A stretch of DNA of 64,000 nucleotides from Lojkania enalia (Eukaryota > Ascomycota > Dothideomycetes > Pleosporales). The DNA is taken from the NCBI GenBank assembly GCA_010094045.1, contig ML986584.1, forward strand, positions 704,197 through 768,196, in the 5' to 3' direction. The notes below the pieces were generated by a model. It searched no databases. It was not told where the DNA came from and saw nothing but the letters and a program-made list of their open reading frames with translations. The position numbers and the translations under genes are program-made. This document shows, one piece after another, positions 1 through 11,308 of the stretch. How positions within the stretch are numbered: the stretch's first letter is position 1; each line of letters starts with the position of its first letter.

Positions 1-309
1 GCTAAGTTCGTTTAAGATATTCCGTTTCGTCCGTTGCTCTTTGTAGCGCACTGCTTTGGCGGGTTAGTCGTGCTAAAGGTCAGTACGTGAGTTGAAACAG
101 AACACGTCGTTACTGAGAGTTTTCTAGACATTACTAGAAGCCGAACAATACAGCAGCGACTGGCCTGGTGTATTCGCATCGATCACTGGCTTGATCTTCT
201 TTGGCACGCCATTCCGAGGAGCAGAGGGCATGAATCAGATGGAGATGCTTGCGGCGGCGCGAAGGGAACATCACAAGGACGAGGTTCGGCCGCGGGCTCT
301 AGACATATT
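1..309 (+). pseudogene. Truncated alpha/beta hydrolase (NLR-associated, SERAC1-like) relic
   Basis: A frame entering from the left edge reads PLLFVAHCFGGLVVLK up to base 78. A 49-nt intron (79-127, GT..TAG) follows, and the second exon continues as LLEAEQYSSDWPGVF and then GLIFFGTPFRGAEGMNQMEM. This is the nucleophile-elbow and FFGTPFRG region of the lipase-like domain found at the N terminus of many fungal STAND proteins. The elbow is HCFGG, so the usual serine is cysteine; I recall cysteine forms in this subfamily. Similarity fades near base 309, and the frame stops at 404-406 inside the last codons of the opposite-strand regulator gene. No nucleotide-binding domain or repeats follow, so this is the middle piece of a lost gene. 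The start lies outside the window. The family call is fairly secure; pseudogene status is inferred from the missing downstream domains. Confidence 0.6.
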
Positions 310-377
310 CATAGCTTCCACTACCGGTACAGATCCCTCAAGATTATGCACTTACAAGGGCGCAAGCACAAGGTTAC

Positions 378-1966
378 TTAAAGAGTCAGTGACGCAGCCA
401 ACATGATAAGCGCCCCGAAACCATCCATACCCGCACACCACTCCTCCCAATTCTCCTTGCTCTTCGAGCTCGTGCATGCCTCGACCGATCCAGACATACT
501 CAACGACTTCATCTGATACTCATCCAGCTCGATCAAATCACCACTTTCCGCCAGCGCAAAGCCACCATTGACAGAAGGTACTCTATGCAACTCTTGCAGC
601 CATTGTTCCTCGCTAGCAGCCTCCCATAGCTGTTTGCGAGCCGGTAGAGGCGCAAGAATGAGCCCAGGCTGGCCAATGCAAGTCGTAGCCGGTGACATGC
701 ACACCAGCATGTTGATGATGTGGAACACAATGGCCACCCTGCGCCTGCTCTCTTGGAAGATCCATTGACCCCAGCTAATCCCTGGACACATGATGTCGAG
801 CGAGTCCTGTTCGAGCGATGTGTACTGGGCTTGTCTTCTTAGCTCCCCTAGCACCACGGTAAGTGTTCCCAGCAGTGCGGCGTCATGATTGTTGTGCTCG
901 GTTTCTCCTTCTGCTACTCGTATTAACATGTATATAAGAAGCGCCTGGACGGTTGCGATGAGGCCGTAAGAGTTGAAGCTGGTGTGATTCGACGCAATAC
1001 GGTCACACTCCATCCGAGCATTGCGCCAGAAGAGACTCGCGGTACTTCTTGAGCGAGTACTGAGCATGGCTAGGAGACTAATGCAGTTTGCGAGGGGCTC
1101 CATAGATTCCTCCGAGTTGCATGCAGAAACCCACTGTGGATGGAGGAATGGCGGGCAAGTATTATGTTCTATCAGCATTTTCGGGTAGGAATATAAAATT
1201 CTCGCCATATTGTTCGCTGTCATTTGCGCGCCGGTTTTGAATTTTGGACGTGTCCGCAAGAAGCGAATGTTCATGGTTGGATGGGTAAGGTCTGAAAGCC
1301 TCTTCGTTGCGTCGGGTATGAGCCCATTGGCGGTGACTTAATGTTGTAGACGGTCAGTGTTGGTATTTGCAGGGGCTTGTGATTTGCTGAAGTCGATAGG
1401 TAGTGTAGGCTGAGTTTCTTCAGATAACCATGCATCCTCCGTGGATTCAAGATCCGGCGAGACATGCAAAGAGCTCCAGTCGAAAACTTCGTTTTGAAAG
1501 TCCGGAAATTCGAGAGTGTACGTTGCTTGATTCCTTAGCTCGGCGGGCGATACATCTGTGATTTGGGGATCTATTGACGCACTGAGTCCCATGGGATTCG
1601 GTGCTTTGGAAAGATCTACTTTGATGTTACGCTGAGCCCGTATCTCTTGGCTCTCTGCTTCGCTGAACTGGCTACTGTGGCTAGGGTATTGACAGTCGAG
1701 ATTCTTCGTTGCGCATGTCGAGCACCTGGGCGCAGTTTTATTGCAGCGAACCTTCGATCTCGCACACGACAAGCATGATCGGGGCAGATGCGCACGTTTT
1801 TCTCCTCGCCTTTTCCGACAATAATACCCATGCCGTTTCAGTGTAACCTCTGAAGTGAGGCTCGTTAAAATCGAATCAACGCGTGATATGGTCTATGCTC
1901 ACCCGAGTCGAACAGCTTCTTACACAACCTGCATCGTAGAATCGGTGCTTGGTTCAGAGTTTCCAT
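378..1966 (-). CDS. C2HC zinc finger plus Zn2Cys6 transcription factor, 491 aa
   Basis: Three exons (1966-1903, 1849-1352, 1291-378) with introns of 53 and 60 nt give 491 residues in phase. Residues 12-32 hold a C2HC finger (C12, C15, H28, C32). A basic linker follows, then a complete Zn2Cys6 cluster at C47, C50, C57, C64, C67 and C74 (spacing 2-6-6-2-6). Exon 3 carries the helical, tryptophan-containing region typical of the middle and C-terminal part of such regulators. Tandem C2H2-type plus Zn2Cys6 fingers form a known fungal regulator class acting in the nucleus. The ATG at 1966 was chosen because it lies just before the first finger. The donor of intron 2 (GTCTAC) is weak, so that junction is less sure. 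The gene is divergent from the SDR at 2394, so local regulation of that SDR is an inference from position. Confidence 0.85.
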
Positions 1967-2393
1967 CGTGAATTCGAACGTTCTGTCGAGCAGACGGAGG
2001 GAGTAGAAAGCTGTAGACGCCCGAGTGCGAGAGTCTGCGCGCTTTGTCAGCGTTAGCTGCCTCGCAGCTCGGAACGGGAGAATTTGTAGTCGCACTAGGT
2101 TGGATGAGGAAATTCATCGGTCATGAACTTATCAACCAAGTTGGCATCATCAAAATGGGACACGGAGCGCTATAATGGTGAAGAATGCAACCCGTGTGCG
2201 CATCGGGCCAATCTGGTGTATCGGCGCCTTTAATTTCGTGGTAGACTTTGGCTAGTATAAATATGTAGCTGAATTCCGTGCCATTCTGATCAGACAAGAT
2301 AGCTCTCTAAGCATCGTACTGCACCGGCATACGAATCAACCCTACTCAGCGCAGAAGAACCTTCAACTTCAACCATTGCCAGCCTCATTAACC
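1967..2393. promoter_or_regulatory. Shared upstream region of regulator and SDR genes
   Basis: This 427-bp stretch separates two divergent start codons. A TATA-box-like TATAAATA lies at 2256-2263, about 130 bp before the SDR start and pointing toward it. No comparable box is evident toward the regulator gene. I see no further open frame of note. Confidence 0.5.
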
Positions 2394-3281
2394 ATGTCTT
2401 TCCCAGCCCCTACCGCTACATGGCACCGTAAACCCTATCCGACAATCGACCCAAGCCGTCCCGAGCTGTCGGCGAAGGGCAAGAACATCGTCATCACCGG
2501 AGGCGGCAGCGGTATTGGCGCAGAGACTGCCCGTTACTTCGCCAAAGCAGGTGCATCCAGAATCCTTATCATTGGCCGCAGGGAGGCTTCTCTCCTCTCG
2601 ACGAAAATCTCGATCAGCAAAGAATCTCCTAGGGTCAACATTTCCTTTGCATCGGCCGACATCTTGAAGAAGACGGAAATCGACGCTGCTTTCGCGGAAT
2701 TCTGTAAAGGCGGAAAGATCGATGTGCTCGTCAGTAACGCAGGCGTCGGAGGTCTTGTGGCGCCTATCAAGGATGCAGACCCTGACGAATGGTTCTCCGG
2801 GATCGAAACTAACATGAAGGGCTCATTCATAGTGGTCCAATCTTTCCTTGGTCACGCAGCGCCTGGAGCTGTCGTGATCAATATCACCTCGGCCGTCTGG
2901 TACATTAGCATCAGCGGTACCACCTCCTCCTACGGCGCCGCCAAAGCGGGCAGTCTGCGCTTATTCCATGCACTCGCCCACGAGCATCCGGAGCTAACCG
3001 TTTACAACCTGCAACCCGGCTATGTATTGACTGACGGGGCGAAGTCGGTCGACGAAGGGTTCCAAAATATGACGCTAGAAAAGGAAGAGGCGTTGAAACT
3101 GATAACTGATGAAGTAGGACTGCCGGCGGCGTATTGTGTGTGGCTGGCCAGTCCGGAGGCGACATTCTTGAAGGGCAAGTTCATGTGGAGCAATTGGGAC
3201 GTTGACGAGTTGAAGGAAAGAAGGAGCGAGATAAAGGCGGGGTGGCTTGACATTGGGCCGATTGGATGGCCCTTTGCTTAG
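2394..3281 (+). CDS. Short-chain dehydrogenase/reductase, 295 aa
   Basis: Single exon. The Rossmann dinucleotide motif TGGGSGIG is at residues 35-42, the NAG motif is at 115-117, and the catalytic residues appear as S166 and YxxxK with Y180 and K184. Length is normal for a classical SDR. It should be a soluble NAD(P)-dependent oxidoreductase; the substrate cannot be read from sequence. The ATG at 2394 (MSFPAPTATWHRKPYP) is preferred over an in-frame upstream ATG at 2376 because it sits right before the conserved N-terminal segment. The C-terminal KGKFMWSNWDVDEL resembles the end of the other SDR of this window (36503-37663), so the two look like distant paralogues. The gene is divergent from a regulator, a common arrangement for small catabolic units. 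Confidence 0.9.
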   Translation: MSFPAPTATWHRKPYPTIDPSRPELSAKGKNIVITGGGSGIGAETARYFAKAGASRILIIGRREASLLSTKISISKESPRVNISFASADILKKTEIDAAFAEFCKGGKIDVLVSNAGVGGLVAPIKDADPDEWFSGIETNMKGSFIVVQSFLGHAAPGAVVINITSAVWYISISGTTSSYGAAKAGSLRLFHALAHEHPELTVYNLQPGYVLTDGAKSVDEGFQNMTLEKEEALKLITDEVGLPAAYCVWLASPEATFLKGKFMWSNWDVDELKERRSEIKAGWLDIGPIGWPFA

Positions 3282-4926
3282 ATAGTCAAAGTCAGACGGG
3301 GTGGCCCAGCTACATCGTGCCACTCATTCAAACATCGTCTCTGTTCTCAACGGTGGTGCTGTAGATATCAAGTAGTATACGCGCTGCTAATCGCTGTCTC
3401 ATTGGAAGCTAGTGAGGGCGGTCAGCAAGCTTTTGATGTGTCACGTTGCGAGGGCAGCATAGGGTTAGACATCCAAAGGTTTGATTAGCCTACATCCTTA
3501 CTCAAAACAGACGTACCAGGTGGCAACATAATTAGCGGAACTTTGCCGCAGACAAAAGATACTTCATCTCGCCACCACAAGTAGGGAGGGCGGCCGACCC
3601 GCTCTGGCCAGGACCTTGTGGGGTGGCGAATTCTATAGGTGTTTCCAGAGAATTAAGTTGGTTGACGGGAGGCATGGCCAAGGCTGAGGTTGGGCGGGCG
3701 GATGCCAAGTTGCGACACTGATACGAGTTGGCTGACTAAACAAGCGCCGGGGTCGGCTAAGTCTTTACACTGCTCCTAATCCTAAGACGGATTTACTTAT
3801 CTTCCGGAGTACTTATGTAATGGCTGGCTTCCGCTGGAATAATCGACATAGCAGCCTAGCATGAATTTGCCCGCGACAGCGCGCACTAGGCTAATAATAG
3901 CTTTTAAGCAGTAGAGGGAGGTTCTAAGGCTTAAATAAGGCTATTCTACGAAAATTTGGAGCGATAAAGACTTAACGTTAGCACTCTAAGAAGAGAGGTC
4001 TGTTACGCCACGAAAGAAGGTGCTGTATAAATTAGGCTCGGAGACGACGATACGAAGGTAGTTTTTAGGGAAAAGTAGATTATAAACATTTAGTATTAGC
4101 TATAGTAGATTATTTTTATTAAATTATAGCAATATTCGTTGTATGGATAGGTTTTCTAGTTGCTAAAAATTAAAGTACCCCTCATTTGTCTCGCCAAACA
4201 GGGTGTCACGCTACGCAGGGATGCACATTAGTGGACGTTGATTATGTTACGTCCAGTTCTGTGCGTGCCTGATTGCATACTATTGGGCGTTCTTTGTATG
4301 CCACCCGTACGACGCTATTTGTGTTTGAATTTCATTGACGAGATCGTGAAATCCTTAATCCGCGGTTACAAACTATAGAGGTGCCATCCATTCTTCCAGA
4401 GTAATCTCCGGTCGTGGTGCCGGCGTTCGCAATGTTCCCCTAGCATTCTGTCTAATCCATTTAATATAGACAGTCGTGTAGAAAGCATATCTACAGATTC
4501 TTAACTTGGCCTACACGCAGTACCGTTCCAAAGTACCGGTTCAAGATGAGACCATCGACACGCATAGAATTCGCTTAGCAACCAAGGGTTCTCAGAGTAC
4601 GAGAAACGCTGCATGCAACGAAGAGATTTCTGGCTGGAGCCCTAATGGTGGTGACGGTGAACAGATAGCGACTCGCGTATTGCATCTAGGCTATGACAAT
4701 CTTGAGGCGGATGTATTCGCAGTCCCGGGTGGGCAAACAAAATTGTTGTGTGCCATCGGCTTTAGTGGACAAAATACCTTAGAGATTCTCAGGGCCTAAG
4801 TGGAGGAGCTTTGGATTTGGTACTGCCTTCATGTAGATAGTTGAGGTTTCTGCACAGACGAAATCGATAACTCTACCATGGACGAGTGAAGGGAAACCGA
4901 TGGGTCGGTTCGATATTGTAGGGAGA
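3282..4926. other. Intergenic, partly RIP-like AT-rich sequence
   Basis: No supported gene. About 3880-4140 is AT-rich with many TA steps and looks like an old mutated repeat, with no recognisable coding remnant. A 97-codon frame at 4506-4799 lacks an ATG at its 5' end (it opens on TTG) and shows no family signature, so I do not call it a gene. Confidence 0.4.
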
Positions 4927-5058
4927 TATATATGGCATGATCTATTAAAGACTGGCCTTGATATCATGTGATACTAGGACAGAGTAGAAGTAGTCTTGAT
5001 CCTCCATAGATATGAATCAACACAGTTTTTCCTCCTCATCTGCTCTGATACTTTACAG
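4927..5058 (-). mobile_element. Ty1/Copia LTR relic with polypurine tract
   Basis: This stretch is clearly similar to 11309-11443. Read on the minus strand, an LTR-like start TGTTG (plus-strand CAACA, 5018-5022) is preceded by a purine run (complement of 5026-5037), as expected for the junction of the internal region with the 3' LTR. The LTR body contains the shared block around ATATCATGTGATA. Similarity to the other copy continues about 36 bp beyond the LTR start into what would be internal element sequence. The LTR end with CA was not located. The superfamily is inferred from the general look of fungal Copia LTRs. Confidence 0.5.
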
Positions 5059-5915
5059 ATATATCTTCAGTAGGGTGTACTTTAAGATTATGCAATGACA
5101 TGTTCCGTGTGAATGCTGTGCATCTCGTAGAATGATATTTGTTACATCAAAAATAGATACAATGTATGAATGATTTATCGCCTCGATTCATGGATGCCTC
5201 GGTACAGCAATCGAATGAGACCTTTCATTTGCTAGTATTGGATAGTATGTGTAGGTATATCAAACATGAGCAATATCAAAATGTGTAATATTGGGAAACG
5301 CGATTAAAACACGGGCTTTAAGAAGGAATTTCTGGGAGAAATCTTGTATAGTCAAAAAGAGAACCACAATTTGAGTCAGTCCCGTCTACCTGCACTCGAA
5401 TTGTTCTGTTGTGTTGAGTCCGCTAAGAACAGTAACGTCGCCGTTCCCGGATTTCGATTAGAACTTATCGCGTAACTTTGCTAGATATTAGAACTTCTAG
5501 CTTACCTTAATTGTAATAAGAAACCTAGAATTGAAGCTATGAAATCAAGTCAGTGTCCTCTGGAAAAGCTGTGGTAGCAGACAACAAATGGAAGGATTCT
5601 CAGTGGAATAATCATTTGGTACCTAGCAATCGATTTTAATTGTCCAGCCTCAGTTAATTCACATATCTACGGCTTATAGGAGGGACATCAAATGTTTATA
5701 TGATGTGTGGGTGCATTCAAAGCATACGTATAAGCCTGCGGAGTAATGAACATGCCAAGCTACTCAATGAATCAAGTATTCCCCCTCATTGAAGATGAAT
5801 TTGCAGATATTTGCCGTTAATGGTTGCAACATACCTAAAGGATCAGTCACAGACCAAGTATCTAAGAGTTCTTTTAACTGTGGTACCGTGTTGAACCCAA
5901 GTTCGCAGTTTTCTA
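5059..5915. other. Intergenic, no gene recognised
   Basis: AT-rich sequence without a supported reading frame. It ends at the target-site duplication (5911-5915, TTCTA) of the element that starts at 5916. Confidence 0.4.
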
Positions 5916-6119
5916 TGTGGTGAGAGGCGAATCTTGTCTCAGGGAGGGAGATGAGGAGCTGAACTGGTTGATTGAAGATGGCCAGCGGGCCATATTTATG
6001 TACATGAAAAAGGGGTATATCAGCTGATATCCAGCGTGATATCCGGCGTGATATCGACCGTGATATCGTACGTCGATATCTGATACAGCTCGGCAGACTA
6101 GCCGAAAATCCCCATGACA
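5916..6119. mobile_element. Solo-LTR-like element, copy 1 (204 bp)
   Basis: One of three dispersed copies in the window (others at 31965-32143 and 52245-52423). It starts TGTGGTGAG and ends CCCATGACA. It is flanked by a perfect 5-bp direct repeat TTCTA (5911-5915 and 6120-6124). TG..CA ends with a 5-bp target duplication are the classical mark of an LTR inserted by a retroelement integrase. At 204 bp it is 25 bp longer than the other copies because of extra units of a CGTGATATC-type motif between about 6030 and 6080. No internal region or second LTR is present, so it is a solo LTR or a very small non-autonomous relative. Open frames across it are by-products of the repeat. Confidence 0.75.
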
Positions 6120-6220
6120 TTCTATATACAAGGATTTTAATACCACACAAGTTAACTAAATGAAGCCTCGATTCAAAATCCCCAAGTCAATGATCTACAG
6201 ATTATTTATCACTATTTATT

Positions 6221-7989
6221 CTATGATAGTTCCTCAACCTCCCTCACTGGTCCCCTAAAAGTATGTCTAGCCTTGACTGCGTACCAGAAGATGCAAAACA
6301 AAACAACACTTCCAAATACCAGAATAGAGAAATTCGCAGTTTCGGGAGTAGTAGGAGTAACCGCAGGCCAAAAAAAGAAGAAAAAGATAAAGGACAGGTA
6401 CAGACATGCGAAAAAATTGTTTATAGACCCCCAAGGCTCAGGTATTCTCCAAGGGCCCCATGAAAGGCGAGGCTTACCGTGGCTCCCCGTGTTGAAGTTC
6501 TCGGAAGTGCTGAAGCGGCCCGTGAGCCGGCACCAGAGGAGCAAAGCGGAAACGAGGATATAGGAAGAGTACAATGCAGCTGCCGTAGGCACCACCATAG
6601 CACTGAATGCTATTGTAGATCCCAAGACAATAAGAGAGAGTAGCATAGTAGTGCCCAGAGTAGTGAGGATCGCAATTATAGGTAGAGAATTCTTGTTGAG
6701 CTATCTTTCTATTAGGAATTTCCATTAGTTAGGAATAAATCCATACCTTGAACAGATGTTTGTGAAATGGTAAGGCTTGATCACGTGAGAATGACCAAAG
6801 CATACGAGATGCGGAAGCGTAGAGGCCGACACTACTCGCCATGCCCATTACGACTATAATAGATGATAGTACGCATGCTGCGCTTTTCGACTTGAGCGCC
6901 TGCCGCAGAATCTCCAAGTAAGAATAAAATATTGTCGATTGTGCTTCTAATGCAGCGGCCAAGTCCCCTATACAGAACATCATCGCAATCCCAATAGCCA
7001 ATGCGAGGGAACCATTGATGAATACCGTCCACATTAGGGCCTGAGGTACTACAGTGGCAGCTGATTGAATTTCTTCGGACATCTTTTAAACTCGCGTTAG
7101 CAAAAGCAGTTCTTGTTCCAGATTCAACGTACGTGAATGCTGCTATCTGCGCCAAGAAGAATTGCGGCGGAGGTTGGCAGCCCGATAAGGAATGATAAGC
7201 TCTGAGATGGCCAGCCTCCAAAGTTCAGAAATGTCGCGAATACGTCCGACGGTTCGCCGTGAGGACCGAAGTATACCAACGGTATTAAGATGCAGAAAAA
7301 CCCCATCAAGTGTAGGACCAGTATGAAGCCCTCAAATCTTGCTAGCATACGACCTGTATGAGAATTTATCATAACAGCAAACAAAGAAATTGCCCACATA
7401 AGCAAGACTGTATGCCAAGGTATCGGTATGTAACTGGAGCGCGACATCACTACCATACCTTGAATGATGGTAGAGACGAGATATGCAGTCATGACACTAC
7501 TGGCCTGCCAAGCGAGCGTTGTCAACCAACCAGTCAAATATGAGAGGAAGTTATCGCAAGATTTTGGGGCCATCATTGCAACCCAGTGATCTACAGATAT
7601 AGTAAGCCTCAGCAGACATAGCAACACAAATTAGTAGTTCACCTACATTGTCCGCCGGTGGTGGGAGCCATTGAAGCCAGTTCTGCAAGAGTGGCGAATG
7701 TTGAAATCATCCCAATCCAATTGATTAAGAAACCCCAGATTACACCAGCTGGCCCTCCATTTATCAAAGCCCCGCCTGCGGTGACCATCATTCCTTCCCA
7801 GGAAATAAGCGCAGAGCATGAGAACCCGAGAATCGACATGAATCCGAAGCTCCGTTTAAGCAAGGGACGCTTTCCCAACCGGCGCAGTTGGATCTCATCA
7901 CTGCTCACTTCTACCTCCGAAGGCGGAAGTGTCGTGTCACCGTAGATCTCGATACCTCCTATTTGGAAATCAATATCCTCTTTCGACAT
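6221..7989 (-). CDS. Amino acid/GABA/choline-type permease (APC family), 535 aa
   Basis: Four exons (7989-7647, 7590-7133, 7082-6747, 6691-6221) with introns of 56, 50 and 55 nt keep phase and give 535 residues. The N-terminal cytosolic part ends with LGKRPLLKRSFG, followed by hydrophobic segments consistent with about 12 membrane spans. Family-like signatures are the ELASMAPTTGGQYHWVAMMAP loop split by intron 1 (the second exon starts at YHW), the SRMLWSFSRDQALPF loop at the end of exon 3, and WGPWRIPEPWG near the C terminus. These are marks of the fungal APC transporters related to the GABA permease and Hnm1-type choline transporters. It acts at the plasma or an internal membrane; the substrate is uncertain. 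An in-frame ATG at 8058 would add 23 residues; the ATG at 7989 gives the usual short N terminus. Confidence 0.9.
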
Positions 7990-9058
7990 CTTTAGTAACC
8001 GGGACAATATTGAAACACTTTCAACTGAACGAGGAATGGATTTTTGTTCAAAGTGCATTAAAGGCTATGAGGAAGTAAATGATAAGGTATATATAGACCG
8101 ATCTATAAGCTGTTATTGAAGTTTTGTGCCTGATGGCTTAATATAATTTGTTTGCTTCGCGATATGCACAAGGATGTAGATCCATGTACAGGTATGGACG
8201 TCGTTTTCGGGAAATTCTTTTGGCGTTATCTCTCTCTAGACAGCTTCCCCTCCCCAACCACCCCATCAATAGCATAGAATGTGTAGCGATTTCGTGAGGT
8301 GTTTTCGCCCCCACCCCAGATTGTTAGCTAGTTCGATGGATATAAAAATATTTTCTTTCAAAGCGCTAGTTATGCAGCTAATCAATTTCAGAAGCGACAC
8401 TAATGCATGTGTGGAATAGTATCAATCGGCGTTCGCAAAGCGTAATGATGCCTAAGAAGCTTAATTGCTCTATCTCGGTATCTCTACCCAGCTAATGGGA
8501 AGATGTCTTTCGATGATCTATTTAGAGTCTGCCTTGTTGATACCGCGAGGACGGTATAAGGCACAAGTAGCGGCCCCAATGCGAACTGATCTTCCGACCA
8601 ATAGCTGAGGGTACAACCTAGTCATCTATATCAGAAACAGGGTCTTCACACATTATTACCAAACCAGATGGTCGGTACACGAGAAGGCTGTGTCTTATTC
8701 AACCTATTTCTTTGCACTTATAACGCTTTAATTGGAAGGTTAGTAACCACACAGCCGTCACGCGTTCCTCTGACTGCATTTCGCATTGCATTGCATGTGC
8801 ATTCAATTATGAGAGGTCCTTATCAGTAAACATTAGCAGTACCAATCTCGAAGTGGAAAACTCGCTAAACTCGATCGCCTTTGTTTTTATTCTATTTTAT
8901 TTTATTTTTTTTTGGGCTCGCTACTGCACTAGGTCTTTGCTCATCTTGCCTCACATTTAGAGACGAACCCTGACTCCATCGGCCCATAATGGGAAGTGAA
9001 TAACTCACCTCTAGTCGGACCAAATTGACTTATTCCATGGTAGAAACCATTCACAGCC
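7990..9058. other. Intergenic between divergent permease and rhodopsin-domain genes
   Basis: About 1.07 kb between divergent starts, presumably holding both promoters. A T-rich run (about 8885-8912) lies 150 bp before the downstream gene. No gene-like frame was found. Confidence 0.45.
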
Positions 9059-10306
9059 ATGACTCGACTCCAATATAGAGGCTCACTAGGTGTATTTGTC
9101 ACCAGTGACAACTTAAATCCAATACTACAAGTCACTACATGGCTTCTACTTGCAGTCACATTTCTCCTATTAGGTTTTCGCCTCCTCACGAGATTGGTAT
9201 TGAAAGCAAATCGAAAGTTTGGGATCGAGGAGGTTTTCATCATTCTAGCATTCGTATGTTTTCTTCTATTCATTTAAGACATGAGTTGATTTAGACATAG
9301 ATATTAGGCGCTGGACAATCGGCTACAGTGCTCGCACCTCAGGCGCGCATTTTTGCCAAAGATTGGAGCCTTGTAACAGCAAAAGAACTCATAGCAGGCC
9401 TCAAAGTAAGCAATGATTCCTGCAAAAGAGCGAAACCAACTGATGTTCTTCAGGCGCAATATGCTGGTGACTTATTGTTTATCTTCTCGGCATGCTTCGC
9501 TAAGCTATCAGTTTGTGCAAGCTTTCTTGCCCTCTCTGTGGACGAGAAGCATAGGTTTGTAACTTATGGGATTGGATCCGTTGTGATTGCATGGTCGATT
9601 AGCTCCATTTTCGGTTTGAGCTTTCGATGTGGCACTTATGGCACCTGGCACGGCGACAAGACCAAGTGCATCAACGAGGTAAGTGCGACATTTCGAGGGA
9701 CTAATTTCCAGGACTAATATTACCAGTTGGTATTTCTCAAATACGTATCTATTGGGAATTTAGTCACGGATTCTCTTCTTATTCTTCTTCCAGCATGGGT
9801 TGTGTGCCCAATCAACATGCCCCTCAGACAGCGAGCCGCAATTATGCTATTCTTCTCCGCACGGATCATGTGTGTAGGCTACTCACCTATAATGAATATT
9901 AGTAACCAGTACTAGGGTCGTCATTGCCGTCATAGTAGAACTTGTGTTTCTTCCTCGACTGTTCCGTCAAGCAGCTCCACGGGAGGTACTCCCTTATTAT
10001 ATTGCAGTTCAGGCTGCGCAGTCCGGGAGCGTTTCTACAGCTTGCATTACTTACTTCTGGCCATTCATGAGGTCCTTACGCAGCGGGCTTTTCTGGCAAA
10101 CGAAATCGACATTTACGACAAAAAATACGTTAGCAACGCTCTCTAGGGGCCCTACGGAATCTTCGTGGATCAAAACTGATGAGCGAAAAGATTCCAGGGT
10201 TACCTCTGGCGAGCAGGATGAGATTAGAGTAAAGGAGTCTGTCACAAGTGAGCGGGTAGACAGGGAAGATGAGAGAATAACATCTATAGAGGCTCATAAC
10301 TATTAG
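9059..10306 (+). CDS. Fungal rhodopsin-domain (PTH11-type) integral membrane protein, 352 aa
   Basis: Five exons (9059-9253, 9301-9405, 9454-9678, 9727-9869, 9916-10306) with introns of 47, 48, 48 and 46 nt give 352 residues in phase. The product starts with a short outer segment and has about seven hydrophobic spans, including ITYFWPFMRSLRSGLF near the end. The loop FRCGTYGTWHGDKTKC carries the cysteine pair usual in this family. The order of spans, the LLPAWVV span and the SARIMVVIAVIVELVFLPR segment across intron 4 match the Rhodopsin_fungi family, which includes putative GPCR-like receptors of the PTH11 type. The last 60 residues are polar and charged, consistent with a cytosolic tail. 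Ligand and function are unknown. Intron 4 uses a weak GTGTGT donor but is required by phase and homology. Confidence 0.85.
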
Positions 10307-11308
10307 ATCATATTACGGGTATACTTTATTTTATACATCACTGTCAAGTTTGCCGTATCGAAGTGCTCAATCAGTGCCATTATTATAACATACCTTCCGT
10401 CTTTTAAAGCAAAATGACTTCACCCTAACTTTTTCGATGGCATTACACGTCAATTGCTATGATTTGTTGTAAATATCAAAAAGCAGCGTCAAAGCTGGAA
10501 TGAACAATGGGATAGGCGTTTGCAGCTTGAGAATATAGAGGTTAACAATGTCACGCACCTTGCACAATGTTTGTTATAGCATAAGAAGTGCACGTTCAAC
10601 ATTGAACCATATTAGGGTATATCAAACCAATTCTCTTGCAGAGTCCCTATGAAGCATAGATACGTATTCAGAGTATCAGCCATGCTCTAGTAAAGTGACT
10701 GAATAAAGTCCTCGTGCACGGCCATCCAAACCTAGTAAGCGAACGAAAGAAATTCGTCTTCAACCCTACCCATCGATTCCTTGAAAACTACATCCCCGGG
10801 ACTATATACGCCCATGGATGCCAGCCCAAAGCAACTGTTAATAATCTTGGCTACAATCCAAGTGGAATGGATGCGATATAAACCAATCAAAAGAAATAAA
10901 TGGCATGTGTTCGTTCCTTGTATTTGATCTCTCACTGATATGCTAATATGCGAATGGCTGCATCCCAGAACCTACAAATCGTTGGAAGATCGAGGAATCA
11001 GAAATCTAAAATCTCATCGACAATAGCTGAAGACGATTCATCTTTGTCAGTCACTCCGAGGGTATTCGCTCGCCACATGTCTCCCAGCGAAAAGCGCACA
11101 TTTTCCCATGCTACGTTAGAAATGAACAGCCGTCCGCTAACCCGCCTTTTTGATATCCTCGACTCTATATTTCCAGTAGCTTCAATATCTATAGAACATG
11201 GAATGTAAACCAACGCAACAAGAAGAGCACAAACGCATCTACCACCACAGAATGATCAGTCCGTAGTACCTGTATTTGGCACGATTCTTCACTCAATCTA
11301 TAAGGTTA
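10307..11308. other. Intergenic, no gene recognised
   Basis: Overlapping frames on both strands near 10950-11210 show no family signature and no start or splice context that I trust. The stretch is gene-free as far as I can see. Confidence 0.4.

Noticed and set aside
5916..6119. Reading the dispersed element as a DNA-transposon MITE
   Set aside because: 5-bp target duplications with TG..CA ends and only a weak 9-base inverted repeat fit an LTR better, though a MITE is not strictly excluded.
5764..6150. 128-codon minus-strand frame repeated in type at 31.9-32.2 and 52.2-52.4 kb
   Set aside because: The shared part is exactly the solo-LTR-like element; the flanking codons differ, so it is repeat DNA rather than a gene family.
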